Shown: positions 36,248-45,170, counted from the first letter of the stretch. The stretch: 64,000 bases of DNA from JASSUD01 sp031963405 (GCA_031963405.1 JASSUJ010000001.1:372001-436000), one strand, 5' to 3'. Numbers and translations are program-made. The notes: generated by a model from the sequence alone, not told the origin.

Positions 36248-37198
36248 ATGCAGCGCAGTCTGTTCCCTTTGCTAGCTTTTCTGCTTTTTTTGCTGACTGG
36301 CTTGCCCCTCTCGATCCGCGCTCAGCAGCTGCCATCGGCTAGCGCATCTGCCTCTGCTCCTGCATCCGCGGCGATCACATTAATCGCAGCTGAAAATGTC
36401 TATGGTGATGTGCTCAAGCAACTCGGTGGCTCCCGGGTTGAAGTCACCAATATCATTAGCCAACCTACGCAAGACCCTCATCTTTTTGAAGTCAATGCCA
36501 AGACAGCACGGCGCTTGGCTAAAGCCAAGTTAGTGATTTATAACGGTGCCGCTTATGATCCTTGGGTAAGCCACTTATTGGCTGCCAGCCCGAACCCATT
36601 GCGTGGGCAAATTGTAATCGCTACGCTAGTTGGCAAAGGGGCTCGTGACAATCCCCATCTTTGGTATTTACCTGCCACGATGCCCACCCTGGCTCAGGCA
36701 GTACATACCTTTTTGCTACAAGCTGACCCGGCTCATCAGCCCGAATATGATGCGCGCTTGGCCGCTTTTCTCAATTCACTAGTACCAATTGACGCAAAAA
36801 TTGCTGCGCTACGAGCCAAATATCAAGGTTTACCGGTAGGAGCGACTGAGCCAATTTTTGACTATATGGCTGAAGCTATTGGTTTGCAAAATCGGCATAC
36901 ACGTTTACAGCTTGCCGTGATGAATGGCACAGAACCGAGTGCGACTGATATTGCTGCGTTTGCGGATGATATTGCTCAACGGCGTATTAAATTGCTGATT
37001 TACAATCAGCAAACCTCGCCTCCCATCGCACAACGTTTACTCGCTTTAGCACAGCAGGCGGGAATTGCTGTGTTGCATGTTACAGAAACACTACCCACTG
37101 GCCTCTCGTATCAAGAATGGATGCTCGCTCAGCTTAATGAAATGGATAGCGAGCTTGAGCACGCATTTAAAAAGACGCTGGCGCAACCGTCTCAATGA
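36248..37198 (+). CDS. znuA: Zinc/manganese ABC transporter substrate-binding protein (ZnuA-like)
   Basis: Periplasmic cluster-A1 metal-binding protein, 316 residues with an N-terminal signal peptide (MQRSLFPLLAFLLFLLTG...). Likely metal ligands are the His in DPHLFEV, the His in NPHLWYLP, the Glu in GATEPIFDYM and the terminal Asp/Asn region. A Ser/Ala/Pro linker after the signal peptide is unusual; the His-rich loop of E. coli ZnuA is absent, so the metal could be Zn or Mn. Overlaps znuC by four bases. Confidence 0.88.
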   Translation: MQRSLFPLLAFLLFLLTGLPLSIRAQQLPSASASASAPASAAITLIAAENVYGDVLKQLGGSRVEVTNIISQPTQDPHLFEVNAKTARRLAKAKLVIYNGAAYDPWVSHLLAASPNPLRGQIVIATLVGKGARDNPHLWYLPATMPTLAQAVHTFLLQADPAHQPEYDARLAAFLNSLVPIDAKIAALRAKYQGLPVGATEPIFDYMAEAIGLQNRHTRLQLAVMNGTEPSATDIAAFADDIAQRRIKLLIYNQQTSPPIAQRLLALAQQAGIAVLHVTETLPTGLSYQEWMLAQLNEMDSELEHAFKKTLAQPSQ

Positions 37199-38019
37199 AC
37201 CACCCTTCTCTTTCCTCTGCCCCTAGCTCGGCGCTTGACTTACGCGGCGTTACGCTCGAGCTTGGCAAACGTACCATCTTAAATAACATCAGCTTATCTA
37301 TTGAGCCAGGTGAATTTATCGGTGTATTTGGTCCCAATGGCGCTGGCAAAACCACTCTATTACGTGCACTGCTTGGGCTAGTTCAGCCACGCTCGGGCAC
37401 GCTGCATGTGCTGGGCCAAAAAGTGATGCGCGGCAACCCAGCCATTGGTTATTTACCGCAAACACGCAACATACCCAGCCAACTTACCCACCTCAGTGGG
37501 CGCGACTTTATTGCTAGCTCAATCAATGGGCACCAATGGGGCCTGCGCTGGCTTGGCAAAAAGGAACAACATGCCATTGACCGTGCCCTTGCGCTGGTCG
37601 ATGCAACGGCTTTGGCACACCGCCCGCTGGCTGAAATGTCAGGCGGTGAAAGGCAACGCTTATGGTTTGCCCAATGCTTGTTAGATAAACCTCAGCTGCT
37701 CTTACTTGACGAGCCGCTGATCAGCTTAGACCCTCACCACCAAAAAAGTATCATCGAATTGGCGCAACGACTGCACCAAGAGTTAAAGATGACGGTGCTT
37801 TTTTGTGCGCACGAACTTAACCCTCTTATAGAGGCACTCGACCGCGTTCTTTATCTGGGGCGTGGGCAAGCCGCACTGGGTAGTGTGGAGGAAGTTATTT
37901 GTACGCCTGTGCTGTCACAGCTATATGGCTCAACCATCGATGTATTGCGTGTCAATGGCCGTATTTTTGTAATGTCAGGCAATGCGCAAATTGAAACGGA
38001 AGTCTGCCACGATGCTTAA
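37195..38019 (+). CDS. znuC: Zinc/manganese ABC transporter ATPase (ZnuC-like)
   Basis: ATP-binding subunit, 274 residues. Walker A GPNGAGKTT, signature MSGGERQRLWFAQCLL, Walker B LLLLDEPLISLDP, switch His in FCAHELNPL. ATGA overlap with znuA at the start and an eight-base overlap with znuB at the end, i.e. one coupled operon. Confidence 0.94.
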   Translation: MNHPSLSSAPSSALDLRGVTLELGKRTILNNISLSIEPGEFIGVFGPNGAGKTTLLRALLGLVQPRSGTLHVLGQKVMRGNPAIGYLPQTRNIPSQLTHLSGRDFIASSINGHQWGLRWLGKKEQHAIDRALALVDATALAHRPLAEMSGGERQRLWFAQCLLDKPQLLLLDEPLISLDPHHQKSIIELAQRLHQELKMTVLFCAHELNPLIEALDRVLYLGRGQAALGSVEEVICTPVLSQLYGSTIDVLRVNGRIFVMSGNAQIETEVCHDA

Positions 38020-38794
38020 ATATGATTTTATGCTGCACGCCTTTGCAGCCTCTGGCATGGTGGCTATCGTCGCTGGCATGGTAGGTTTTTTTCTGGTGAT
38101 GCGGCAGCAAACTTTTGCTGGACATGCGCTATCTCATGTAGGCTTTACTGGCGCGACTGGCGCTGCGCTGCTTGGTATCTCGCCGCTTTGGGGCTTACTT
38201 GGTGTGACGCTTGCAGCAGGCCTTGGCATGGGTGCACTCGGCGAAAAACTTAGCGGTCGAGATGTGGCAATTGGCGTTATTTTGTCGCTCTCGCTTGGCT
38301 TTGGCTTATTATTTCTGCATTTTTTCACCGCCTATGCCACGCAAGTCAATGCCTTACTCTTTGGCAATGTATTAGGTGTGAGCGTAGCGATGCTTAAAAT
38401 TCTCGCGACCTTAAGCGTAGTGAGCTTAGCCGCACTTGCTCTGCTTATGCGTCCACTCGTTTTCACGACCCTTCAACCTGAGCTTGCCGAAGCCAAAGGC
38501 GTTTCGTTACGGCTGATATCCATGCTGTTTCTCGCCATCGTGGCGCTCGCCGTTGCAGCCTGTACCCAAATCGTGGGTGTGCTGCTGGTGTTTACCTTAA
38601 TGGTTGGCCCAGCCGCTGCAGCGCAAAATTTAACCAGCCGCCTTAATCTTGGTTTATTGACAGCCGCCCTGCTCGCCCTCGCTCAAGCTTGGCTTGGCAT
38701 TACCCTCGCCTTTTATACTAATTGGCCGACCAGCTTCTGGATTACTGCCATCAGCGCGGGAGTTTATGCGTTAAGTTTGTTGGCTAAGCGATAA
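38012..38794 (+). CDS. znuB: Zinc/manganese ABC transporter permease (ZnuB-like)
   Basis: 260 residues from ATG 38012 (MLKYDFMLHAFAASGM), which matches family N-termini; the frame also has an ATG at 37982. About eight membrane helices; conserved TFAGHALSHVGFTGATGA region. It completes the metal-uptake operon, for which no Zur box was recognised upstream. Confidence 0.93.
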   Translation: MLKYDFMLHAFAASGMVAIVAGMVGFFLVMRQQTFAGHALSHVGFTGATGAALLGISPLWGLLGVTLAAGLGMGALGEKLSGRDVAIGVILSLSLGFGLLFLHFFTAYATQVNALLFGNVLGVSVAMLKILATLSVVSLAALALLMRPLVFTTLQPELAEAKGVSLRLISMLFLAIVALAVAACTQIVGVLLVFTLMVGPAAAAQNLTSRLNLGLLTAALLALAQAWLGITLAFYTNWPTSFWITAISAGVYALSLLAKR

Positions 38795-38831
38795 CTCAGA
38801 CGAGTGTTTTTGTGAGACTTTTAACAGACTC

Positions 38832-39377
38832 TCAAAACTGATAGCGCGCCCAAATTAAGCCTACTGCTCCTCGCTTGCGAGGAATCATCGACCCCATCAG
38901 TGAAAACTTATTAAAGCGCACTGTGCCTACAGGCAAGATGAATGGCAAGGGTATATACCGCAGCATATCTGCACGTCCCGTCAAACCAATTGAAAGCCCT
39001 CCACCTACCGACATTTGGCCAATTGGTTTGGTAAACCATATGCGCGCATAACCAGCGATTGGCTGGACGTGCTTATACGAATCAAGAAATACAAAGGTAT
39101 AGAGAAGATCTTCATGGCCATTTTCATCAGTCCAGTGTTTACCAAAGCCACCTCCATACGATTGAGCGTTCAATTTTTTTCCGCTAAAGGTAGCGCCGGC
39201 ATGCCAGGCATAACCGGTTAGATAGACATCCCAACTTCCCTTTTGATAAGGTCTGACCACATGTTGGCAGGTGGCCGCAGCCGATTCATTGATGAAATTG
39301 CAAGGCTCAGTAGCAAACGCGGGTAATTGAAATGTAAAGGTTGCCGCTGCGACACAAAAAATTTTCTTGATTTTCAT
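38832..39377 (-). CDS. pagP: Lipid A palmitoyltransferase PagP
   Basis: Outer-membrane acyltransferase that moves palmitate from phospholipid to lipid A, giving resistance to cationic peptides. ATG 39377 starts a signal peptide (MKIKKIFCVAAATFTFQLPA); an ATG seven codons earlier is possible. After it come the beta-barrel strands GSWDVYLTGYAWHAGATF, with the catalytic His, and LLYTFVFLDSYKHVQPIAGY, holding the Asp-Ser pair equivalent to Asp76/Ser77 of E. coli PagP, and a C-terminal aromatic residue (RYQF) typical of outer-membrane proteins. Convergent with znuB. Confidence 0.9.
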   Translation of the reverse strand: MKIKKIFCVAAATFTFQLPAFATEPCNFINESAAATCQHVVRPYQKGSWDVYLTGYAWHAGATFSGKKLNAQSYGGGFGKHWTDENGHEDLLYTFVFLDSYKHVQPIAGYARIWFTKPIGQMSVGGGLSIGLTGRADMLRYIPLPFILPVGTVRFNKFSLMGSMIPRKRGAVGLIWARYQF

Positions 39378-39504
39378 AGGGATAGAGATGGGTTGCATAT
39401 TGAGCTTTGAATCAACAACTATCTTGCTAAGCTAAATAGCAGCTGCTTAAATTTTTGTTTGCTTGCTTTTGGTAACTTAGAGATTTTTATAGAGTTAGCT
39501 CATA

Positions 39505-39551
39505 AAAGCCCCTCCAACATTAGATGGAATATCCAATGTTGGAGGGGCTTT
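39505..39551 (-). terminator. Perfect 17-bp hairpin terminator
   Basis: Arms 39505-39521 (AAAGCCCCTCCAACATT) and 39535-39551 are exact reverse complements, loop 13 nt, with a short T run on the minus strand. Placed downstream of the minus-strand gene at 39777-40763. Confidence 0.75.
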
Positions 39552-39699
39552 AGCTGGAAGCGTAATTTATATAATTAAGAACGCAATAAATATTCCAGAG
39601 CTGGCTGCGCCATTCAATTTAGCTTTTAAGGGGCTGTGGGGGAAGACAAAAATTTCAACAGGTTGCGGTGGGATAATTGGGAGAATATTTTGAGGGAAG

Positions 39700-39737
39700 T
39701 TGTGCTGGGGGTTCCTTCGTCACCCCAATCTACGAGC
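39700..39737. repeat. Fragment of the GGGTTCCTTCGTCAC repeat family
   Basis: TTGTGCTGGGGGTTCCTTCG then TCACCCCAATCTACGAG, matching 36101-36130 and, in reverse, 54857-54886. Confidence 0.55.
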
Positions 39738-39776
39738 TACTTATTAAAAATTTAACGATTTTTTCCTTGCTAAATT

Positions 39777-40763
39777 TTATCTTGCACGCGAGAAGTTACG
39801 TTTATGAGTCTCTGGAACTGGCTTAGCGGTCGACTGAGGTGTTATCTCTTGCGAGAAGCGTTTTGCAACTTGTGCTTCAGGGTGGGGCACTGTTTGATTC
39901 ACTATCTGCGGCTTAAGCTTAAACGAGCTAACTTGCTGAATTTCCATCTGCTTTGCATTTCTTACTTTCTCGATTATTAAATAGGCTTGAGCGATTGCTA
40001 GCCGATCTTTATCCTCTGCTTTACCTTCCACTCGAGATATTTGGAAAGATTCTGTTTGCAGCATTCGCATTGATAGAGATAAGTTTGCTGAAGCTTCTAT
40101 ATTGTTAGAATTGCCCGGCAAGCTCTGTGCAATCTTTTCTCTAACTTTTTGCTGTTCCGTAGCCTGAGAGGAAATTTCACTTTCATGCGACTTTGTTAAC
40201 TCATTAGGCCTAGATTCATTAGTTTTAATAATGTCAAGACTGGGGTTGAAGTTACGCTCAGAACCTGGCTCTTTCGTCAAACTTGAACTTCTCGAAGGAA
40301 TAATAGGTTGTTGCCCTTTCGGCAAACTCGAACTTCTCGTGGGAGTCGCTGGTTGTTGTTGCCCTCGTGGCAAATTCGGATTTGTTAAGCCAAGGGATTC
40401 TTGAGACTTAACCTGTGCCTGCTGAGCGTCATTTTCTTGTACCCCAACAGGCTTTCCTGGTACTTGCATATCGCTAAGTTTGGATGAGAGCTCAGCCGCA
40501 TTCATTTCTTTTTCGGAAGGTATAGGCGGATTATCAATCTGAGGAGCTACCTTTGATTGAAAAGGAGACTGAGAAACAGACTGGCGCAGATCTTTGAAAA
40601 AATTAATGACTGATCCAAAAAAGGCACGAGTTTTAGAAATTTCTTGATGTGCTTGCCCATTTTCTAATTCTTTTGACCTTTCGAATTCCACTACATTTCT
40701 AGGAACAGGGCTATGAGATATATCAGCGCTCTTCTTTTCACTAGAATCTATATCGCGTGGCAT
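39777..40763 (-). CDS. Disordered Ser/Gln/Pro-rich protein with tandem RSSSL repeats
   Basis: 328 residues; AGGAGG six bases before the ATG, so it is clearly translated. Hydrophilic throughout with no membrane segment or signal peptide. It contains a tandem repeat (LPRGQQQPATPTRSSSL / LPKGQQPIIPSRSSSL) near residues 130-165 and a possible helical segment at about 250-280 (EDKDRLAIAQAYLIIEKV). No family recognised. Composition resembles secreted, intrinsically disordered effectors; the repeated RSSSL motif could be a phosphorylation or binding site, which is inference. First gene of the accessory island. Confidence 0.65.
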   Translation of the reverse strand: MPRDIDSSEKKSADISHSPVPRNVVEFERSKELENGQAHQEISKTRAFFGSVINFFKDLRQSVSQSPFQSKVAPQIDNPPIPSEKEMNAAELSSKLSDMQVPGKPVGVQENDAQQAQVKSQESLGLTNPNLPRGQQQPATPTRSSSLPKGQQPIIPSRSSSLTKEPGSERNFNPSLDIIKTNESRPNELTKSHESEISSQATEQQKVREKIAQSLPGNSNNIEASANLSLSMRMLQTESFQISRVEGKAEDKDRLAIAQAYLIIEKVRNAKQMEIQQVSSFKLKPQIVNQTVPHPEAQVAKRFSQEITPQSTAKPVPETHKRNFSRAR

Positions 40764-41183
40764 AAATTCCTCCTAAGCACTTTACCTTTAGTGTAGGTTA
40801 TTTCCTTTTAGACGCTTACTCGAAGAAGAAAATTAGTCATCTTTAGCGAAGCTCAAATTTGAGGCGACTTGTTTCTTATGCTTGTCTATCCGGCAAATAT
40901 TTTTACTCGGGCACTCTCGCCCTGAGTTTCTTTTAAGATTTATATGATTTGCGTATCAAAGGCTTAATGAAGCCTTGATATCAAGTTATCTATAGATGCG
41001 TTACTGATAAGAAGATCAGTAATAGACGATGAGTTTCAGTGATTTTTAATAATGCTGAAGAGCGCCTGCTTGCGAGTATCCTTTTTAAGGATAAAAAAGC
41101 TGCTGTAATTTAACAAATTTAGAAAAACAAGTTTATAGTAATTAAAAAAACTATTTCGAGACCATATAAAGGAGTCATTTATT
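40764..41183. other. AT-rich divergent spacer
   Basis: Between two divergent accessory genes; no gene, no clear promoter pair. A-tract-rich near 41120-41150. Confidence 0.35.
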
Positions 41184-41537
41184 ATGCAAGGCCTATCTAA
41201 TTATCACTCTATCCAAAGTAAGCCGCCTACTGTCATCACTATAAATCCAGAGGATGTGCCTGAAGCTCAAGAAAATGAATTAGCGTCTTTTCTACCCGCT
41301 AAAAGTGTAAGTACTTTGATAGCTGCGATCATGCCAGCTTCTGTATTTATATCTTTATTTATAATATCTGAATCTAATTTATATTCTCTCTATGACTGGC
41401 TGTTGATAAGCACAGTGGTCACTTCCATCGCGCTGTTAAGCCTTTCTAGCTTGCACAATGATATTAGCTGGAATATGGCTTACTCGACACAAGCGGCTCA
41501 AGAAGTAACGCAGAATTTGCCGGTTGGAAGAGCCTAA
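41184..41537 (+). CDS. Small two-helix membrane protein A
   Basis: 117 residues, GGAG nine bases before ATG. Polar N-terminus (residues 1-40), two adjacent membrane helices (about 42-63 and 70-92, STLIAAIMPASVFISLFIIS and WLLISTVVTSIALLSLSSLH), polar C-terminus. No family recognised. The same plan (polar tail, helical hairpin, short tail) recurs at 44609-45076 and 60179-60685, so these may be members of one effector-like group. Confidence 0.6.
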   Translation: MQGLSNYHSIQSKPPTVITINPEDVPEAQENELASFLPAKSVSTLIAAIMPASVFISLFIISESNLYSLYDWLLISTVVTSIALLSLSSLHNDISWNMAYSTQAAQEVTQNLPVGRA

Positions 41538-41554
41538 TCTACAAGCCTAATGCG

Positions 41555-41580
41555 CTCCCGCTCGGTTTTAGAAGCGGGAG
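41555..41580. other. Perfect 8-bp hairpin after two-helix protein A
   Basis: CTCCCGCT (41555-41562) and AGCGGGAG (41573-41580), loop 10 nt. No following T tract, so only a weak candidate terminator between the convergent genes. Confidence 0.35.
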
Positions 41581-41616
41581 GTAGGGGTGTAACAATTCCC
41601 CCATAGCTCAGCTAAA

Positions 41617-42597
41617 TTAGCTATCAAGATCAGGAAAAATATCTCCCCATTTTTTCTTTTTTAATGCTTGATATTTGAGCTTTTCGCGGCGCAGTGTAGA
41701 TGTTTTCTGTAATCCGTTCTCGGTACAAATAGAAAAATTGAGACCAGCCTTAGTTTGCTGCACTTGCTCGACAATACGGGCGGTATAAGCTCGCTTCGTA
41801 ACAGATGGTTTTGCCATCACTAAATAAGAAAACTTTTCATCTTCAAAAGGCAGCGTGGCATTTTTGGCGCGCATATGGTCTCTTGAACGAGGTAACCGTA
41901 CCGAAAAATGGCACCAATCAGGTAATGTCTTGGGGCAGGAAAGCTCATGCGAGCAAGGCGCAACGACATGGGCACCCAGCTCTATTAATAGACGGCGTGC
42001 CTCAAGAATACGTAGATAACCCTCTGTTGTGCCAGGCTCAATCAGCACCATGACACGCTCTGTTTTTTCCCATAAGCCCGGCAAAAAAGATTGGATTGAG
42101 GCAGTAGGTAACTCTGCCAGCGAGTAACTGGCGATAACCATATCGTATGAATCTTTTAAAGTTAATGGATAACGAAAATCTTGCTGATGGAAAAGCGCAG
42201 ATTGCAGTGCAGTATGCTCGCTACTCGCCGCGAGATTTTTTGCCAACTTTAAAAATGAGGCACTGCTATCAATCAGAGTGATTTTTTCAATATCTGGCCA
42301 TATCTGCAGCGCAGCCCAACTGGCTGTACCTGGCCCAGCACCCACGTCTAATAAAGACCTTGGCATTAAATCAGCGCTTAAAGCGGCTGCTTGCAAAGAC
42401 GCCGTTACAGAAGCAAAGGTTGCGGGTAAGCGTGAGGTTAAATAAGCGGTGATATCTAATTGATCTAATAGCAAATTTGCTGACGCACCAGCAGATCGAT
42501 AGTGCTGCGACATTTCTGTCGCGCGCTGTGCGATTTCTTTGCGCGAGATACCTTGTAACAAAGCATCGATCGCCGCTTTAAAAGCTTCAGGAAGCAT
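41617..42597 (-). CDS. Rsm22-family small-subunit ribosomal methyltransferase-like protein
   Basis: 326 residues from ATG 42597. SAM-binding motif LLDVGAGPGTASWAAL near residue 82, then the Rsm22/METTL17 hallmark cysteine region: VVAPCSHELSCPKTLPDWCH followed by FSVRLPRSRDHMRAKN. In the mitochondrial relatives such cysteines bind an iron-sulfur cluster and the protein assists small-subunit assembly; the bacterial function is poorly known. The lysine-rich C-terminus (LKKKKWGD) is typical. The only apparently core-type gene within the accessory island. Confidence 0.85.
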   Translation of the reverse strand: MLPEAFKAAIDALLQGISRKEIAQRATEMSQHYRSAGASANLLLDQLDITAYLTSRLPATFASVTASLQAAALSADLMPRSLLDVGAGPGTASWAALQIWPDIEKITLIDSSASFLKLAKNLAASSEHTALQSALFHQQDFRYPLTLKDSYDMVIASYSLAELPTASIQSFLPGLWEKTERVMVLIEPGTTEGYLRILEARRLLIELGAHVVAPCSHELSCPKTLPDWCHFSVRLPRSRDHMRAKNATLPFEDEKFSYLVMAKPSVTKRAYTARIVEQVQQTKAGLNFSICTENGLQKTSTLRREKLKYQALKKKKWGDIFPDLDS

Positions 42598-43092
42598 AAA
42601 CACCGTGATTTATTTAAAAGACTTAAGAAAGGGTCGGCATATTGCAGCGGAACGCATAACGCCGCTAGCTGGATTATGCAGATCTTCTTTAATTGATGTG
42701 TAATTTGTGCACGCTGACGAATATTAGTTCAGGATGGGGAATTGATGTTTTTCTGGCTTATTATCTAGTCGCCTAGTTTTTTGTTTTAGCCTCGCGCTTC
42801 GCTCAATTAGCGAGCGCGCACTTGTGTGTAGTAGCTGCGCAGAAATATTTGATATAGATTACCAGGCCCAGACTTCGCCAGAATGAATGCAACACCCAGA
42901 TAATGATAATAGCTATTCAGGTGTTCAGCATATCGCTAAAAAAAATTAGTGCCACCAAAATGCAAAAAAATTCTTAAATATTTATCTGAAATTGACTATA
43001 GCCCTGCATGAAATGAAAGACTAATCAAAATATAGTGTTTTTGTATTACTCCTTTCATGCCTTCTGTTATATACACCGTCCTGGGAGAAGAA
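42598..43092. other. Spacer with a palindromic-element fragment
   Basis: 42641-42690 reads ATTGCAGCGGAACGCATAAC, GCCGCTAGCTGGATTATGCA, a broken copy of the family. Near 42790-42820 is a GC-rich inverted patch (CTCGCGCTTCGCTC / GAGCGCGC). No gene. Confidence 0.45.
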
Positions 43093-44532
43093 ATGGGTCT
43101 TTCAATATCAAAAGCGGCAAATCCGCCAGCCATCGTACAAGGACCGAATTTAGACGCGACCTCCATTACTATTGACCAAGATCAGATTCAGGTAGTAGAT
43201 CAAAATAAAAATTTGCTTGATTTACCCAATGAGGTATTAATTGGGATTTTAAAAAAACTTCCGATACGCAATCTTCTCGATTTTAAAACGGTAAGTAAAT
43301 CTGCCGAAAGGTTAGCAGATTCGGCTTTATTTGAATCGTTTCCGACTCATGCTTTCGCAAGCATTGATAAGATGTACGAATTTTTAAAAGCTAAGCCCTC
43401 TTTTTTTTCTTCCTCTTCTTGGCACTTCCATTTATACAAAATGGTTATCTCTAAAAAGACTACCAAAGGAGATATTTATGCCATCAAAGCTCTGCTTGCA
43501 AAACCATTAGCTGAGCGGTCGCTTCAAGATCTGGTAGAGGTAGGATTATTAAACGAAAGTCAGCGTATGACTGTGGAGAGAAGCGCTGCGCATGCGAGCT
43601 ATATGACTTCCAATGCAGTCATTTTAGACCTTACCCAAGGAATCGAGCCTAACTTTGATTACTTACTAGCCGTACCAACAGACTGGATTGCAGACGGAAT
43701 AATAGGTGCGTTCTCTCGGTTGCAGGAGCCGCAAGGTGAAAATTGCTTGATGGCTATGGTGGGTAGTAGGCTCTTCATTCAGAGTCGCAATATAGGAAAT
43801 TTAGGCGCGACTCCGCTGCATAAAGCTGTCGGCCTTAGATTTCTGGCTGGAATTAATCTTTTGCTCGCTGCAAAAGCCGACATCAATATGACAGATGGTA
43901 TCGGCAATACCGCCCTGCACTATGCAGCACTCTTCAATTACGCCGAAGCAATTGAGTATTTACTTGCTAGAGGTGCAGATCCTAATTTGCGCAATAGAGA
44001 GGGGAAAACTGCTTTGCATTTTGCAGTTACAAAACAATTCGTTCCGATAGCACGCGCCTTGTTAGCTGCCAATCCAAATATCGATTTACAAGATAAAGCA
44101 GGTTGGACACCATTGCATTATGCCGTTTCGAGCAAGCTGCCTGATTTTGTTCAGATGCTAATAGCAGCTGGCGCTAATCTTAACGTACAGAGTAAGAAAA
44201 GCTGGACACCTTTGCATTATGCAGTGAGTGGCGGCTATGCTGATTTAACTCAGACTCTGCTTGCAGCTGAGCTGGATATTAATCTTCAAAATGAAGTGGG
44301 ATGGACTGCCCTACACATGGCAATTTTTCTTAACCGCATTGATCTGGTTCAGATATTAATCGCTATCAGCGATATAGATTTAGCACTGCAAGATAACGCG
44401 AAGCAAACCGCGCTGAATTTGGCAATCGCGCTAAAGCATATCGATATTGTTAAAGTTTTACGCCAGCCGCATCCAGACCGACCTTCTCCTTCTTTATCTT
44501 GGTCTGACAGCTTGGTTTATTACTTCGCATGA
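43093..44532 (+). CDS. F-box plus ankyrin-repeat protein with myristoylation-like N-terminus
   Basis: 479 residues. The frame extends upstream, but GGGAG five to six bases before ATG 43093 fixes the start. The N-terminus MGLSISKAAN fits the eukaryotic N-myristoylation rule (Gly2, Ser6, Lys7). Residues 41-80 form an F-box (LLDLPNEVLIGILKKLPIRN, VSKSAERLADSALF), the module that docks onto Skp1 of host SCF ubiquitin ligases. Residues about 240-470 hold six or more ankyrin repeats (TPLHKAVGL, TALHYAALFNYAEAIEYLLA, TPLHYAVSSK, TALHMAIFLNR), a substrate-binding platform. Bacterial F-box proteins are known effectors in Legionella, Agrobacterium and Ralstonia, so a role in redirecting host ubiquitination is a strong inference. 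No signal peptide. Confidence 0.88.
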   Translation: MGLSISKAANPPAIVQGPNLDATSITIDQDQIQVVDQNKNLLDLPNEVLIGILKKLPIRNLLDFKTVSKSAERLADSALFESFPTHAFASIDKMYEFLKAKPSFFSSSSWHFHLYKMVISKKTTKGDIYAIKALLAKPLAERSLQDLVEVGLLNESQRMTVERSAAHASYMTSNAVILDLTQGIEPNFDYLLAVPTDWIADGIIGAFSRLQEPQGENCLMAMVGSRLFIQSRNIGNLGATPLHKAVGLRFLAGINLLLAAKADINMTDGIGNTALHYAALFNYAEAIEYLLARGADPNLRNREGKTALHFAVTKQFVPIARALLAANPNIDLQDKAGWTPLHYAVSSKLPDFVQMLIAAGANLNVQSKKSWTPLHYAVSGGYADLTQTLLAAELDINLQNEVGWTALHMAIFLNRIDLVQILIAISDIDLALQDNAKQTALNLAIALKHIDIVKVLRQPHPDRPSPSLSWSDSLVYYFA

Positions 44533-44608
44533 AAGTTTAGTCATTTGCATCGCTTGGCTTTAAACGAGGAAATGGAATAGTCAACTATTGATATAGAAGG
44601 AGTTTGTT

Positions 44609-45076
44609 ATGGAGAGCACCGCTGGTATTTCTAATGCTCCTAGTGCAGCACCTTTGCCCTCTCCCCAGGAAACTAATATTGCAATAGAGAATAATAATGC
44701 TCAGGAACAACCTGCTCATGGTGATGCGCCTCAAGAGGCCAGTTCTACCCCGCCTCTCGAGCCACATGATATTGAGAGAAACTTCTACAAACTTAGAGAA
44801 AAGTTGCAGGAGCAAGTAGATCCTCTTAAAAATACTGCTTTCAAGGTTAGTATGCTGGGATGGCTAGTGCTTTTAGGCGCGTCCATTGGGCAATACATTG
44901 CTGCTCCCAGCGATGGCGCGCCTAATAAGGCATCTCCTGCTTATATTGCCTTTACATGTACTTACTTCGTAGGATGGCTGATGATAATAAGGGCAATACC
45001 TCTAGATTATCAGCGGGACGTCATTGAGCGTGAAGCAGATCTGTTTAAGTATCCAGGGCGTTTTAATTGGAGCTAA
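44609..45076 (+). CDS. Two-helix membrane protein B
   Basis: 155 residues with AAGGAG seven bases before ATG. Residues 1-55 are low-complexity Asn/Gln/Pro/Ala/Glu. A charged helix (NFYKLREKLQEQVDPLK) leads into two membrane helices (about 80-97 and 112-130). The C-terminus is polar (DYQRDVIEREADLFKY). No family recognised. Lies 76 bp after the F-box gene on the same strand and may be co-expressed with it. Confidence 0.6.
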   Translation: MESTAGISNAPSAAPLPSPQETNIAIENNNAQEQPAHGDAPQEASSTPPLEPHDIERNFYKLREKLQEQVDPLKNTAFKVSMLGWLVLLGASIGQYIAAPSDGAPNKASPAYIAFTCTYFVGWLMIIRAIPLDYQRDVIEREADLFKYPGRFNWS

Positions 45077-45170
45077 CAAGTTTCAAACTATCAGGAATTA
45101 CTCGAATCCATTCAGTATTAGTTTCCCATCACAGTGAAACAAACAAAACAAGAGCCACTTATCACATTAG

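Larger units (their letters stand above)
39378..39776. other. Spacer with a strong terminator and a repeat fragment
   Basis: Holds the 17-bp perfect hairpin at 39505-39551 and, at 39700-39737, a copy of the TTCCTTCGTCACCCCAATCT repeat. No gene. This spacer separates the core block from the accessory island. Confidence 0.5.

Noticed and set aside
41555..41580. Hairpin read as a rho-independent terminator
   Set aside because: The stem is good but no T tract follows on either strand, so it is listed only as a hairpin.
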